In this document: positions 37,206 through 45,192 of the stretch, one piece after another
How the letters are laid out: each line of letters opens with the position of its first letter
Numbering within the stretch: the stretch's first letter is position 1
From: Novosphingobium sp. PP1Y
GTDB taxonomy: Bacteria > Pseudomonadota > Alphaproteobacteria > Sphingomonadales > Sphingomonadaceae
Assembly: GCF_000253255.1 (NCBI RefSeq)
Contig: NC_015583.1
Span: forward strand, 992,001-1,056,000
Reading direction: 5' to 3'
DNA: 64,000 nucleotides
Position numbers and translations under genes: made by a program
Notes under the pieces: model-generated
What the model was told of the DNA's origin: nothing
The model's database searches: none
What the model saw: only the letters and a program-made list of their open reading frames with translations

Positions 37206-38045
37206 ATGGCAAAGATCATGGGCGGATACTTCACGAGCCATGTCCCATCGATTGGCGGGGCAATCGTGCGCGGCGACCAGGAAACGCCATACTGGAAGCC
37301 TTTCTTCGATGGCTTCCCGCCGGTGCGTGAGTGGCTCGCCGAGACGAAGCCCGATGTGGCCGTGTGCTTCTACAACGACCACGGGCTCAACTTCTTCCTC
37401 GACAAGATGCCGACATTCGCGGTCGGCGCTGCGAGGGAATACCGCAATGAGGACGAAGGCTGGGGCCTGCCCGTTTACAAGGCCTTTTCCGGCAATCCCG
37501 ACCTCAGCTGGCATGTCATCGAACAGCTGGTCGATGACGAATTCGATGTGACGACCTGCCAAACGATGCTGGTCGATCATGCGCTGTCGCTACCTTTCGA
37601 GCTGGCCTGGCCCGATGCCGATGCCTGGCCGGTCAAGCTGGTGCCGATTGCGATCAATACGGTGCAATTCCCGCTTCCGTCAGCGAAGCGCTGCCTTGCG
37701 CTGGGACGGAGCGTCCACAAGGCATTGGCGAACTGGCAGGGTGACGAGAAGATCGTGGTCATAGGTACGGGCGGCCTCTCGCATCAGCTCGATGGTGAGC
37801 GTGCAGGCTTCATGAACCCCGAATACGATCGCTTCTGCATGGACAACCTTGCCGCCGATCCCGACGCGCTCACCCGGGACAGCGTGCGCGACATCGTGCG
37901 CCTGGCAGGAACTCAGGGCGTCGAAATCCTCAACTGGATCGCCGCACGCGGGGCGCTGGGTGACAGAGCCCATGAGGCCCATCGCAATTATCACATTCCC
38001 ATTTCCAATACCGCCGCAGCGACTATGTTGTTGGAAACGGTCTGA
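37206..38045 (+). CDS. ligB: Protocatechuate 4,5-dioxygenase beta subunit-like, first copy
   Basis: A 279-residue class III extradiol dioxygenase catalytic subunit. Metal ligands His12 (FTSHVPS) and His59 (YNDHG) and the later Glu (GVEILNW) are visible, with the catalytic His in GTGGLSHQLDG. It is about 23 residues shorter than the second copy at 46636 and clearly diverged from it. It probably cleaves protocatechuate, since pobA is next door, but gallate or 3-O-methylgallate preference is possible for LigB paralogues in sphingomonads. It is followed 23 bases later by a P450 gene. Confidence 0.85.
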   Translation: MAKIMGGYFTSHVPSIGGAIVRGDQETPYWKPFFDGFPPVREWLAETKPDVAVCFYNDHGLNFFLDKMPTFAVGAAREYRNEDEGWGLPVYKAFSGNPDLSWHVIEQLVDDEFDVTTCQTMLVDHALSLPFELAWPDADAWPVKLVPIAINTVQFPLPSAKRCLALGRSVHKALANWQGDEKIVVIGTGGLSHQLDGERAGFMNPEYDRFCMDNLAADPDALTRDSVRDIVRLAGTQGVEILNWIAARGALGDRAHEAHRNYHIPISNTAAATMLLETV

Positions 38046-38068
38046 CACTGAGGGGAAGGCAGAGGCAT

Positions 38069-39253
38069 ATGGCCGTTCTTGAAAATCCGGGTTTCACATT
38101 CGATCCCTATTCGCCCGCCATCGATGCAGACCCGTTTCCGGCCTACAAGGTCCTGCGCGACAAATATCCCTGCTTCTGGAGCGAGCAGGCCGGGAAATGG
38201 GTGCTTTCGCGCTACGATGATATCCTTGCCGCCTTGTCCAACTGGCGGGTCTACAGTTCGGCAAAGGGCAATCTGGTCGACGAGTTCCCGGGACGCGCGG
38301 GGTCGACCCTGGGTAGCTCCGATCCGCCGCGGCATGACCGTCTGCGCGGTCTGATCCAGTCAGCCGTGACCAAACGGGCGCTCGATCACCTGATCGCGCC
38401 TGCCAAGGCTTCGGCGCGGATGCATCTTGCGGCACTGGATGGCTGCGACAGCTTCGACTTCGTGGGCGAGTTCGGCTCGAAAGTAACGGTCGACCTGCTC
38501 TTCCACTTGTTCGCCCTGCCGTTGGACAATGCCGATGAAGTTCGGCGCAATGCAGTGCTGATGGTCCAGACCGACCCGGTGACGCGCCAAAAGGCGCCGG
38601 AACACCTCGCCGCTTTCGAGTGGATGGCCGATTATGCGCAAGACCTTGTGCACGAACGCAAAAAGAGCCCTGGCGACGATCTCCTGTCGAATTTCATAAC
38701 AGCCGAAATCGACGGCGAAAAGCTGCTCGACAAGGAAGTCCAGCTGACGGTGACGACGCTTATCATGGCGGGAATCGAGTCGCTTTCCGGTTTCTTCGGC
38801 ATGTTCGCGCTTAATCTTGCCGATTATCCCGAGGCCCGCCATGCCCTCGTAGCCGACCCGTCGCTGATCGCTGACGCAATGGAGGAATCGCTTCGCTTCA
38901 ACACTTCGGCACAGCGGTTCAAGCGCACGCTGACCTGCGACGTCGAACTGCATGGGCAGACGATGAAGGCCGGCGATGCGGTTATCCTGTGCTACGGTTC
39001 GGCGAACCGTGACGAGCGCATGTTCGTCAATCCGGACACCTATGACATCGAGCGCCGGCCCAAGCGGCATCTGGGTTTTGGCGGCGGGGTTCACTCGTGC
39101 CTTGGCTCCATGCTCGCCCGCGTTGCAACGCAGGCTGCCTTTGAGGAACTGCTGACGGCAATCCCCGATTTCAGCCGCTTTGACGAGACGCTGGCCTGGA
39201 CTTCGTCGTCCAACTTCCGAAGCCCGAAAGCGCTTCGGCTTACCGTCGGTTGA
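38069..39253 (+). CDS. Cytochrome P450, soluble class I type
   Basis: A 394-residue P450 with no membrane anchor. The haem-binding Cys lies in HLGFGGGVHSCLG, the K-helix ExxR is in MEESLRFN, and the I-helix reads LIMAGIESLSGFF. There the usual Thr of the AGxET oxygen-activation motif is Ser. No ferredoxin or reductase gene is near, so electrons come from elsewhere. Its place between ligB and ligI, downstream of pobA, suggests O-demethylation or hydroxylation of a benzoate, for example 4-methoxybenzoate to 4-hydroxybenzoate as in CYP199A enzymes. This substrate is inference from context only. Confidence 0.88.
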   Translation: MAVLENPGFTFDPYSPAIDADPFPAYKVLRDKYPCFWSEQAGKWVLSRYDDILAALSNWRVYSSAKGNLVDEFPGRAGSTLGSSDPPRHDRLRGLIQSAVTKRALDHLIAPAKASARMHLAALDGCDSFDFVGEFGSKVTVDLLFHLFALPLDNADEVRRNAVLMVQTDPVTRQKAPEHLAAFEWMADYAQDLVHERKKSPGDDLLSNFITAEIDGEKLLDKEVQLTVTTLIMAGIESLSGFFGMFALNLADYPEARHALVADPSLIADAMEESLRFNTSAQRFKRTLTCDVELHGQTMKAGDAVILCYGSANRDERMFVNPDTYDIERRPKRHLGFGGGVHSCLGSMLARVATQAAFEELLTAIPDFSRFDETLAWTSSSNFRSPKALRLTVG

Positions 39254-39265
39254 CGATCAAACGAA

Positions 39266-39295
39266 AGGCCCCGGCGGATCGCTCCGACGGGGCCT
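39266..39295. terminator. Bidirectional terminator between the P450 gene and ligI
   Basis: AGGCCCCG (39266-39273) pairs with CGGGGCCT (39288-39295), and the inner CGGA and TCCG continue the stem around a TCGC loop. T-rich sequence follows mainly on the minus strand (TTTCGTTT), so it best serves ligI, which converges here with the P450 gene. Confidence 0.78.
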
Positions 39296-39319
39296 GTCTG
39301 TCTCGGTTATACTGGTGCC

Positions 39320-40210
39320 TTACAGTTCTTCGGGCCAGTAGAGGCGCATCGGGTTGGAGACGAGGAGCTTGCGCTGCAGCTCTTCGGTAGGCGCGATGCG
39401 CGGGATCATGTCGACGATGTGGCCATCGTCGGGGATCTCGTCCTGCATGTTCGGGTGCGGCCAGTCGGTGCCCCAGATCACGCGGTCCTGATAGTCGGCG
39501 ACCAGCGGCGCGACGGCATGGGCGAAGGCGTCCCAGGGGTCGCCCTTGCCACCTTCCTTGATCGCGTCGAGGCGATCTGGACAGGTCGGCTTGAACCAGA
39601 TGTCGTTCCGGCTCTCAAGGAAAGTGCGGAATGCCTTCATGTCGGCTCCGTCCGGCCCCTGGGTCACGTCGGGACGGCCCATGTGGTCGACGACGAGGGG
39701 GACCGGGATCGCGTTCATGAACGGGCGCAGTTCCTCGAGGATGTCGGCCTCGAAGTAGATTACAACGTGCCAGCCCTTTGGTAGGCGGCGGGCCACTTCG
39801 AGGAACTTGTCCTTGGGCGCATCGTCGACGAGGCGCTTGAGGAAGTTAAACCGAATGCCGCGAATGCCGCCTTCGTGCAGCGCGGCAAGATCGGCTTCGG
39901 AAATTGCCGGATCGACGACGGCAACGCCGCGCGCCTTGCCCTGCGACTTGGCAATGGCATCGAGCGTGGCGGCATTGTCCGTGCCGTGGCAGCTCGCCTG
40001 GACGATCACGTTGCGCGTGAAACCGAGGTGATCGCGCAGGGCAAAGAGCTTGTCGGGCCCGGCATCTTCGGGAAGGTATTTCGCCTTGGCGCTGAACGGG
40101 AACTGCGCCATCGGGCCAAAGACGTGGCAATGCGCGTCGACGGCGCCTGCCGGCGGTGTATAGCCAGGCTTGCTCGGCGCGCCGTGCCAGGAAACGATAC
40201 GATCAGACAT
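39320..40210 (-). CDS. ligI: 2-Pyrone-4,6-dicarboxylate hydrolase
   Basis: An amidohydrolase-superfamily TIM barrel of about 296 residues. It has GAVDAHCHVFGP at the N-terminus, VVDHMGRPD in the middle and VIWGTDWPHPN with the catalytic Asp near the end. LigI opens the pyrone ring of PDC to 4-oxalomesaconate and needs no metal, unlike most of the superfamily. I start it at ATG 40210; a second ATG two codons upstream (40216) is equally possible, and either overlaps ligU's end at 40203. It is the last gene of ligK-ligU-ligI. Confidence 0.95.
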   Translation of the reverse strand: MSDRIVSWHGAPSKPGYTPPAGAVDAHCHVFGPMAQFPFSAKAKYLPEDAGPDKLFALRDHLGFTRNVIVQASCHGTDNAATLDAIAKSQGKARGVAVVDPAISEADLAALHEGGIRGIRFNFLKRLVDDAPKDKFLEVARRLPKGWHVVIYFEADILEELRPFMNAIPVPLVVDHMGRPDVTQGPDGADMKAFRTFLESRNDIWFKPTCPDRLDAIKEGGKGDPWDAFAHAVAPLVADYQDRVIWGTDWPHPNMQDEIPDDGHIVDMIPRIAPTEELQRKLLVSNPMRLYWPEEL

Positions 40211-41267
40211 AGACAATCCCGTCCATCAGCTTGCGGGCAGTTCGAAGGAGAGCAGCGGTCTTGACGTTGCCACCCTCGTCGGTTTCGAGGACGCAGGACA
40301 TCTCACCGGTCGGGTGTTCGACCGAGAGCGTCTTGCGGAGACCCTCAGGGATTTCGGCCAGCTCTGCCGCAGGCGAGCCTTCGATGAGGCAGGCGGTGGC
40401 GACCGAGACCGCGCCCAGGACACCGATCGTGGCGTGGGCACGGTGCGGGATGAAACTGCGAACCGTGATCGCGCCGCCGTTCTTCGGACGCGCAACCAGC
40501 ATCATCTTGGGGACCGACTTTTCCTTGACGTCGCCAAGGTTCATCGTCTCGCCCACGGCAAGCCGGATCGCCTCGATCTTCGCTTTCAGCTCGGTATTGG
40601 CATCGAGGCTGTCGCGGTCCTCGTAGCCGGTGATGCCGACGTCCTCAGCCTTCATCACCACGCAGGGCATGCCGTTGTCGATCAGCGTTACGGGCACGCC
40701 GTTGACGACGTCGACGGCATTGCCGCTGGGCAGGAGCGCGCCGCACGAAGATCCGGCAGTGTCGCGAAATTCGAGCGGGACGGGGGCGTGGGTGCCGGGC
40801 ACACCGTCAATCGCCGCGTCTCCGGCGTAGGAGACCTGGCCGCCCGGCGTCTGCACGGTGGCAACGGCGACCTGGCCGGTGTTTTCCATGTAGATCGCAA
40901 CGCGGGTTTCATCGCCGCTGGCATCGACGAGGCCGCGTTCGATCGCGAAGGGGCCGATCCCGGCGAGGATGTTGCCGCAGTTCTGCGCATCGCTGACGAT
41001 GGCCTGGTCGACGAAGACCTGCAGGAACAGGTAATCGACGTCGATCCCTTCGCGGGTGGACTTGCTGACGACGGCGACCTTGCTGGTCAGAGGGTCGGCG
41101 CCGCCCATGCCGTCGATCTGGCGCGGATCGGGTGAGCCCATGACGCCGAGGAGGAATGCATCGCGCGCAGCCGTATCTGTGGGCAGGTCATCCTTGAGGA
41201 AGTAGCCGCCCTTGGATGTCCCCCCGCGCATCCACATGACGGGTACGCTGGATTGGACGTCAGACAT
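40203..41267 (-). CDS. ligU: 4-Oxalomesaconate tautomerase/isomerase (PrpF family)
   Basis: A 354-residue member of the PrpF/diaminopimelate-epimerase-fold family. It has MWMRGGTSKGGYF, GMGGADPLTSKVAVV with Lys63, and SDAQNCGNILAGIGPFA with Cys97. These appear to match the catalytic Lys/Cys pair described for LigU. The enzyme isomerises 4-oxalomesaconate by moving the double bond, giving the substrate of LigJ. The start at 41267 overlaps the ligK stop by 8 bases, and the end overlaps ligI. Confidence 0.93.
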   Translation of the reverse strand: MSDVQSSVPVMWMRGGTSKGGYFLKDDLPTDTAARDAFLLGVMGSPDPRQIDGMGGADPLTSKVAVVSKSTREGIDVDYLFLQVFVDQAIVSDAQNCGNILAGIGPFAIERGLVDASGDETRVAIYMENTGQVAVATVQTPGGQVSYAGDAAIDGVPGTHAPVPLEFRDTAGSSCGALLPSGNAVDVVNGVPVTLIDNGMPCVVMKAEDVGITGYEDRDSLDANTELKAKIEAIRLAVGETMNLGDVKEKSVPKMMLVARPKNGGAITVRSFIPHRAHATIGVLGAVSVATACLIEGSPAAELAEIPEGLRKTLSVEHPTGEMSCVLETDEGGNVKTAALLRTARKLMDGIVYV

Positions 41268-41934
41268 ACTTGAGGCCTTCCTTCTCGAGGCGCTCGCGCA
41301 TTTTGTACATGTCGAGGCCGAGGACGCCTGCGGCGAGCTTCTCACGCTTTTCGCCTTCGTTGGCTTCGCGTGCACGGGCCTTTTCGAGAACTTCAGCGGC
41401 CTTTTCGCGCGGCACGACGACGACGCCGTCATCGTCGGCGACGATCACGTCGCCCGGCTGCACGGCCGCGTTGGCGCAAACGACAGGGACGTTGACCGAG
41501 CCGAGCGTGTTCTTGACCGTGCCCTGCGCGTAGACTGCCTTCGACCAGACCGGAAAACCCATCTCGGTAAGGTCGCGCACGTCACGCACGCCTGCGTCGA
41601 TGACGAGGCCGCGGCAGCCGCGCGCCATGGCGCTGGTGGCCAGCAGGTCTCCAAAATAGCCGTCTTCGCAGGGGCTGGTCGGGGCCAGCAGAAGGATGTC
41701 GCCTTCCTTGAGCTGTTCGATGGCGACGTGGACCATCCAGTTGTCACCCGGAGGGGCGCTGATCGTTACCGCCGAACCGGCGATGCGGGCGCCTGCGTAG
41801 ATCGGGCGCATGTAGCTGGCGAGAAGGCCGGTGCGTCCCTGCGCTTCGTGAACAGTGGCGACGCCGCACTGGGCCAGGCCGTCGATCACCTCGGGGGCCG
41901 CGCGTTCGATGTTCTGGACGACAATACCGGTCAT
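41260..41934 (-). CDS. ligK: 4-Carboxy-4-hydroxy-2-oxoadipate aldolase/oxaloacetate decarboxylase
   Basis: A 224-residue class II aldolase of the RraA-like fold. VHEAQGRTGLLASYMRP, GDNWMVHVAIEQ, GDILLLAPTSP, ARGCRGLVIDAGVRD and PGDVIVADDDGVVVVP are the family's conserved blocks, and the last ones hold metal- and substrate-binding residues. It splits the last C7 intermediate into pyruvate and oxaloacetate and can decarboxylate the latter. It is the first gene of the leftward operon, divergent from a LysR gene across a 99-base gap that must contain both promoters. Confidence 0.94.
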   Translation of the reverse strand: MTGIVVQNIERAAPEVIDGLAQCGVATVHEAQGRTGLLASYMRPIYAGARIAGSAVTISAPPGDNWMVHVAIEQLKEGDILLLAPTSPCEDGYFGDLLATSAMARGCRGLVIDAGVRDVRDLTEMGFPVWSKAVYAQGTVKNTLGSVNVPVVCANAAVQPGDVIVADDDGVVVVPREKAAEVLEKARAREANEGEKREKLAAGVLGLDMYKMRERLEKEGLKYV

Positions 41935-42033
41935 GAATCTACTCCTCTGCTTCCCTGCACAGATGAATGACCCCTGGCCTAGAGGGAAAGAGAAACTTTG
42001 GACGAGCGATTGGTTTTGGCTAAGAGTGTCTGA

Positions 42034-43188
42034 ATGGAAATATGGAGTCTCAACCTTCGACACCTGCGCGCCGTGGCGAAAATCGCGGAACTCGGGACAG
42101 TCAATGCAGCAGCGGCGGCTGTAAATCTCAGCCAGCCAGCCATAACGCAGGCGTTGAGTCGCCTGGAGGCCATGCTTGGCCTGCCACTGTTCGAGCGTCG
42201 GCACGACGGCATGATTCCGACTCGCGCCGGCGATGTGCTGACCCCGCGCATCTTTGCTGCGCTTGCTCATATCCAGAGCCCGCACGTGACGATGTCGCGC
42301 TTGCGTGCATTGCTCGCGCTGGCCGAGACGGGAAGTTATGCCGGGGCAGGGCAGGAGACCGGATTGTCGCTGCCCTCGATCCATCGCGCGGTGAACGATC
42401 TGGCGCTGGCACTGCGCAGGCCGCTCGTGGTGCGACGGGGCAAGTTCGTCATACCGACCGAGGCGGGGAATCAGCTCGCCCGGGAGTTTCGCCTAGCCCG
42501 CGTGGAACTTGAGGCGGGCCTGTCGGAAGTGGAGGCGCTGCGGGGCTACGAAACCCGGCGGATCGCGATCGGAGCGATGCCGCTTTCGCGCGCCCGGGTG
42601 CTGCCCGCGGCAGTGGCGCGGTTTCTCTCTCGCCGCCCTCAGGTGAAGCTTACGATCGTCGAGGGGTCCCGCGCCGAGCTGGTCGACCCCCTGCGCAATG
42701 GCTCGCTGGATGTCATCGTTGGCGCCCTGCGCGATCCGCTGATCGAGGAAGACCTGGTTCAGCGCCCTCTATTCGACGATGCCCCCGCCATCTTTGCTCG
42801 CAAGGGCCATCCGCTCAGCAACGGCAAGCCGACGCCGGCCCAGATGGCAAGCTATCCTTTCTGTCTTGCGCCGCGCGGCACGCCGCTGCGCGATAGCTTC
42901 GAGCGCTATTTCACCGAGAATGGTCAGGCGCTTCCTGAAGTTCCTGTGGAATCGGGGTCGGCCCTGATGATCCGGCAGGTCATGATGAATTCGAATTTTC
43001 TGGCTCTGTTGTCGCCGGACCAGATGCAGGTCGAAGTGCAGGCAGGGTGGCTGTGCGAACTGACTCGCTTGCCGCGGGGTTATCAGCGTACGATCGGCAT
43101 GACGACGCGGGCTTCCTTGCGCCCGACCGAGGTCCAGGCAGAGTTCTTCGCGGATCTGCAGGCTGCGGCAACGGAAATTGCCGAGTAG
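42034..43188 (+). CDS. LysR-family regulator with two N-terminal helix-turn-helix domains
   Basis: A 384-residue protein, about 80 longer than usual LysR regulators. Residues ~5-70 form one winged helix (LRHLRAVAKIAELGTVNAAA, LSQPAITQALSRLEAMLG, LFERRHDGMIPTRAG). Residues ~88-155 form another in the same pattern (MSRLRALLALAETGSYAGAG, LSLPSIHRAVNDLALALRR, VVRRGKFVIPTEAG). An effector domain follows. It is divergent from ligK and precedes the dehydrogenase and ligJ genes, so it is the likely LigR-type activator of the 4,5-cleavage genes, with protocatechuate or gallate as the effector. The function of the extra domain is unknown. Confidence 0.88.
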   Translation: MEIWSLNLRHLRAVAKIAELGTVNAAAAAVNLSQPAITQALSRLEAMLGLPLFERRHDGMIPTRAGDVLTPRIFAALAHIQSPHVTMSRLRALLALAETGSYAGAGQETGLSLPSIHRAVNDLALALRRPLVVRRGKFVIPTEAGNQLAREFRLARVELEAGLSEVEALRGYETRRIAIGAMPLSRARVLPAAVARFLSRRPQVKLTIVEGSRAELVDPLRNGSLDVIVGALRDPLIEEDLVQRPLFDDAPAIFARKGHPLSNGKPTPAQMASYPFCLAPRGTPLRDSFERYFTENGQALPEVPVESGSALMIRQVMMNSNFLALLSPDQMQVEVQAGWLCELTRLPRGYQRTIGMTTRASLRPTEVQAEFFADLQAAATEIAE

Positions 43189-43296
43189 CGCAAGCTGTTG
43201 AAACGGGTACGCCGCGAAGGCATGGATTAGTCTCATATTATATCGCAAAGCCAGTTCCGATTGGCCTCGATGCGGGTGGCAGGGCATTGGGGCTTC

Positions 43297-44166
43297 ATGA
43301 ATAATTCCATAGCTCTCATTGGGTTTGGGGAGGCCGGATCAACCTTTGCGCGCGGCGCGCAATGGGGGGATAATGTCAGGGCTTTCGATATCGACCCGTC
43401 GCGGCGCGAGGCGATGGATTCGCACGGTGTTATCGCCTGCGACAGTATTGCCGAGGCACTCGATGGCGCCCGGCTTGTTCTGTCGCTGGTTACCGCGGAC
43501 GCCGCTCCCGAAGTCGCCCGGGCCGCTGCGGCGCTGCTCGGTGAAGGCGCGATCTTCTGTGACCTGAATTCGGTCGCGCCGGGGACGAAGCGGGCGTCGG
43601 CGCAGGCGGTGAACGCAGGCAAGGGGCGCTACGTCGATGTGGCGGTGCTCGCTCCTGTAGAGCCGGCGCGCATGAAAGTTCCGCTGCTCGTATCGGGCGC
43701 CGAAGCGGCCAAGGCGCAGGAATTGCTGGGCGAAGCCGGTTTCGCCAATGTGCGCACGGTAGGTGACCAGGTCGGCCGCGCATCGGCGATCAAGCTGGTG
43801 CGCTCGGTCATGGTGAAGGGGCTCGAGGCCCTGACCGCCGAAATGATGATGGCCGCTCATGCCGAGGGCGTGGCGCAAGAGGTTCTCGCGTCGCTCGATG
43901 CCAGCGAGAAGTCGGTCGGTTGGGCCGAAAGGGCTGACTACAATCTGGACCGGATGTTGATCCACGGCCGCCGCCGCGCGGCCGAGATGCAGGAAGCGGC
44001 GCAGATGCTGCGTTCGCTGGGAATCGATCCGCTGATGACGGATAATACCGTTAACTGGCAGCGATCGCTCGGGCAGTTGGCGATGACACCGCTTCCCGAA
44101 GGTTACGAAGCCAAGCTCGCCGGAATCGCGGCGACTGGCGTATTCACGAGAGGAGATGGGAAATGA
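43297..44166 (+). CDS. NAD(P)-binding beta-hydroxyacid dehydrogenase-like protein (DUF1932 type)
   Basis: A 289-residue protein of the 6-phosphogluconate/3-hydroxyisobutyrate dehydrogenase superfamily. SIALIGFGEAGSTFA is the dinucleotide-binding loop; DLNSVAPGTKR, YVDVAVLAPVEP and AIKLVRSVMVKGLEAL follow, the last with the catalytic Lys. The C-terminal helical part matches DUF1932. Genes like this occur inside many protocatechuate 4,5-cleavage clusters without an assigned step. It may reduce or oxidise a side product of 4-oxalomesaconate metabolism. The end overlaps ligJ by 4 bases. ATG 43297 is chosen since it places the nucleotide loop at the N-terminus. Confidence 0.82.
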   Translation: MNNSIALIGFGEAGSTFARGAQWGDNVRAFDIDPSRREAMDSHGVIACDSIAEALDGARLVLSLVTADAAPEVARAAAALLGEGAIFCDLNSVAPGTKRASAQAVNAGKGRYVDVAVLAPVEPARMKVPLLVSGAEAAKAQELLGEAGFANVRTVGDQVGRASAIKLVRSVMVKGLEALTAEMMMAAHAEGVAQEVLASLDASEKSVGWAERADYNLDRMLIHGRRRAAEMQEAAQMLRSLGIDPLMTDNTVNWQRSLGQLAMTPLPEGYEAKLAGIAATGVFTRGDGK

Positions 44167-45188
44167 CGCTCGTCATTGACTGCCACGGTCACTACACGGT
44201 TCTGCCCAAAGCGCACGATGAATGGCGTGAAGCCCAGAAAGCCGCATTCAAGGCCGGTGAAACGCCGCCGCCTTATCCCGAGATTTCCGATGACGAGATC
44301 CGCGATACGATCGAGCAGAACCAGCTGCGCCTGATCAAGGAACGCGGCGCGGACCTGACGATCTTTTCCCCGCGCGCGTCGGCCATGGCCCACCATGTCG
44401 GCGATCAGGAGGTGTCCGAGGAATGGGCGCAGCACTGCAATAACCTGATCTACCGCGTCACCAAGCTCTATCCCGAGACTTTCGTGGGCGTGTGCATGCT
44501 GCCGCAGAGCCCGAAGGCGGACCTGACGGCCTCGGTCAAGGAACTGCGCCGCTGCGTCGAGGAACTCGGCTTCATCGGCTGCAACCTCAACCCCGATCCG
44601 GGCGGTGGCCATTTCGAACATCCGCCGCTGACCGACGAATACTGGTTCCCGATCTACGAAGCGATGTGCGAGCTGGACGTCCCGGCGATGATCCACGTCT
44701 CGGGTTCCTGCAATCCGGCGATGCACGCCACAGGCGGTTTCTACCTTGCGGCCGATACGGTCGCCTTCATGCAGCTGCTGCAGGGCGACCTGTTCACCCG
44801 CTTCCCGAACCTGCGCTTCATCATTCCGCACGGCGGCGGCGCAGTGCCGTTCCACTGGGGCCGCTATCGCGGGCTTGCCGACATGCTCAAGCAGCCCTCG
44901 CTCGACCAGCACCTCATGAACAACGTGTTCTTCGACACCTGCGTCTATCACCAGCCGGGCATCAACCTGCTGGCCGAAGTGATCGAGACCAAGAACATCC
45001 TGTTTGGCTCGGAAATGGTCGGAGCGGTTCGCGGGATCGATCCGCAGACCGGGCACTATTTCGACGACACCAAGCGCTACGTCGACGCACTGGATATCAG
45101 CAACGATCAACGTCACGCCATTTTCGAGGGTAACGCCCGCCGGGTGTTCCCGCGTCTCGACGCGAAACTTAAGGAACGAGGTCTCTAA
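44163..45188 (+). CDS. ligJ: 4-Oxalomesaconate hydratase
   Basis: A 341-residue amidohydrolase-superfamily member, the expected length for LigJ. It begins VIDCHGHYTVLPKAH with the paired metal-binding His; later GCNLNPDPGGGHF, MIHVSGSCNP, IIPHGGGAVPFHWGRYRGL and ILFGSEMVGAVRG appear. It hydrates the 4-oxalomesaconate isomer to 4-carboxy-4-hydroxy-2-oxoadipate, which LigK cleaves. It is coupled to the dehydrogenase gene and followed 4 bases later by the Rieske oxygenase. Confidence 0.94.
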   Translation: MTLVIDCHGHYTVLPKAHDEWREAQKAAFKAGETPPPYPEISDDEIRDTIEQNQLRLIKERGADLTIFSPRASAMAHHVGDQEVSEEWAQHCNNLIYRVTKLYPETFVGVCMLPQSPKADLTASVKELRRCVEELGFIGCNLNPDPGGGHFEHPPLTDEYWFPIYEAMCELDVPAMIHVSGSCNPAMHATGGFYLAADTVAFMQLLQGDLFTRFPNLRFIIPHGGGAVPFHWGRYRGLADMLKQPSLDQHLMNNVFFDTCVYHQPGINLLAEVIETKNILFGSEMVGAVRGIDPQTGHYFDDTKRYVDALDISNDQRHAIFEGNARRVFPRLDAKLKERGL

Positions 45189-45192
45189 AGCC

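Noticed and set aside
38069..39253. Assignment of the P450 as guaiacol O-demethylase (GcoA)
   Set aside because: The partner reductase GcoB is absent and nothing in the sequence identifies guaiacol as the substrate; only the family is supported.
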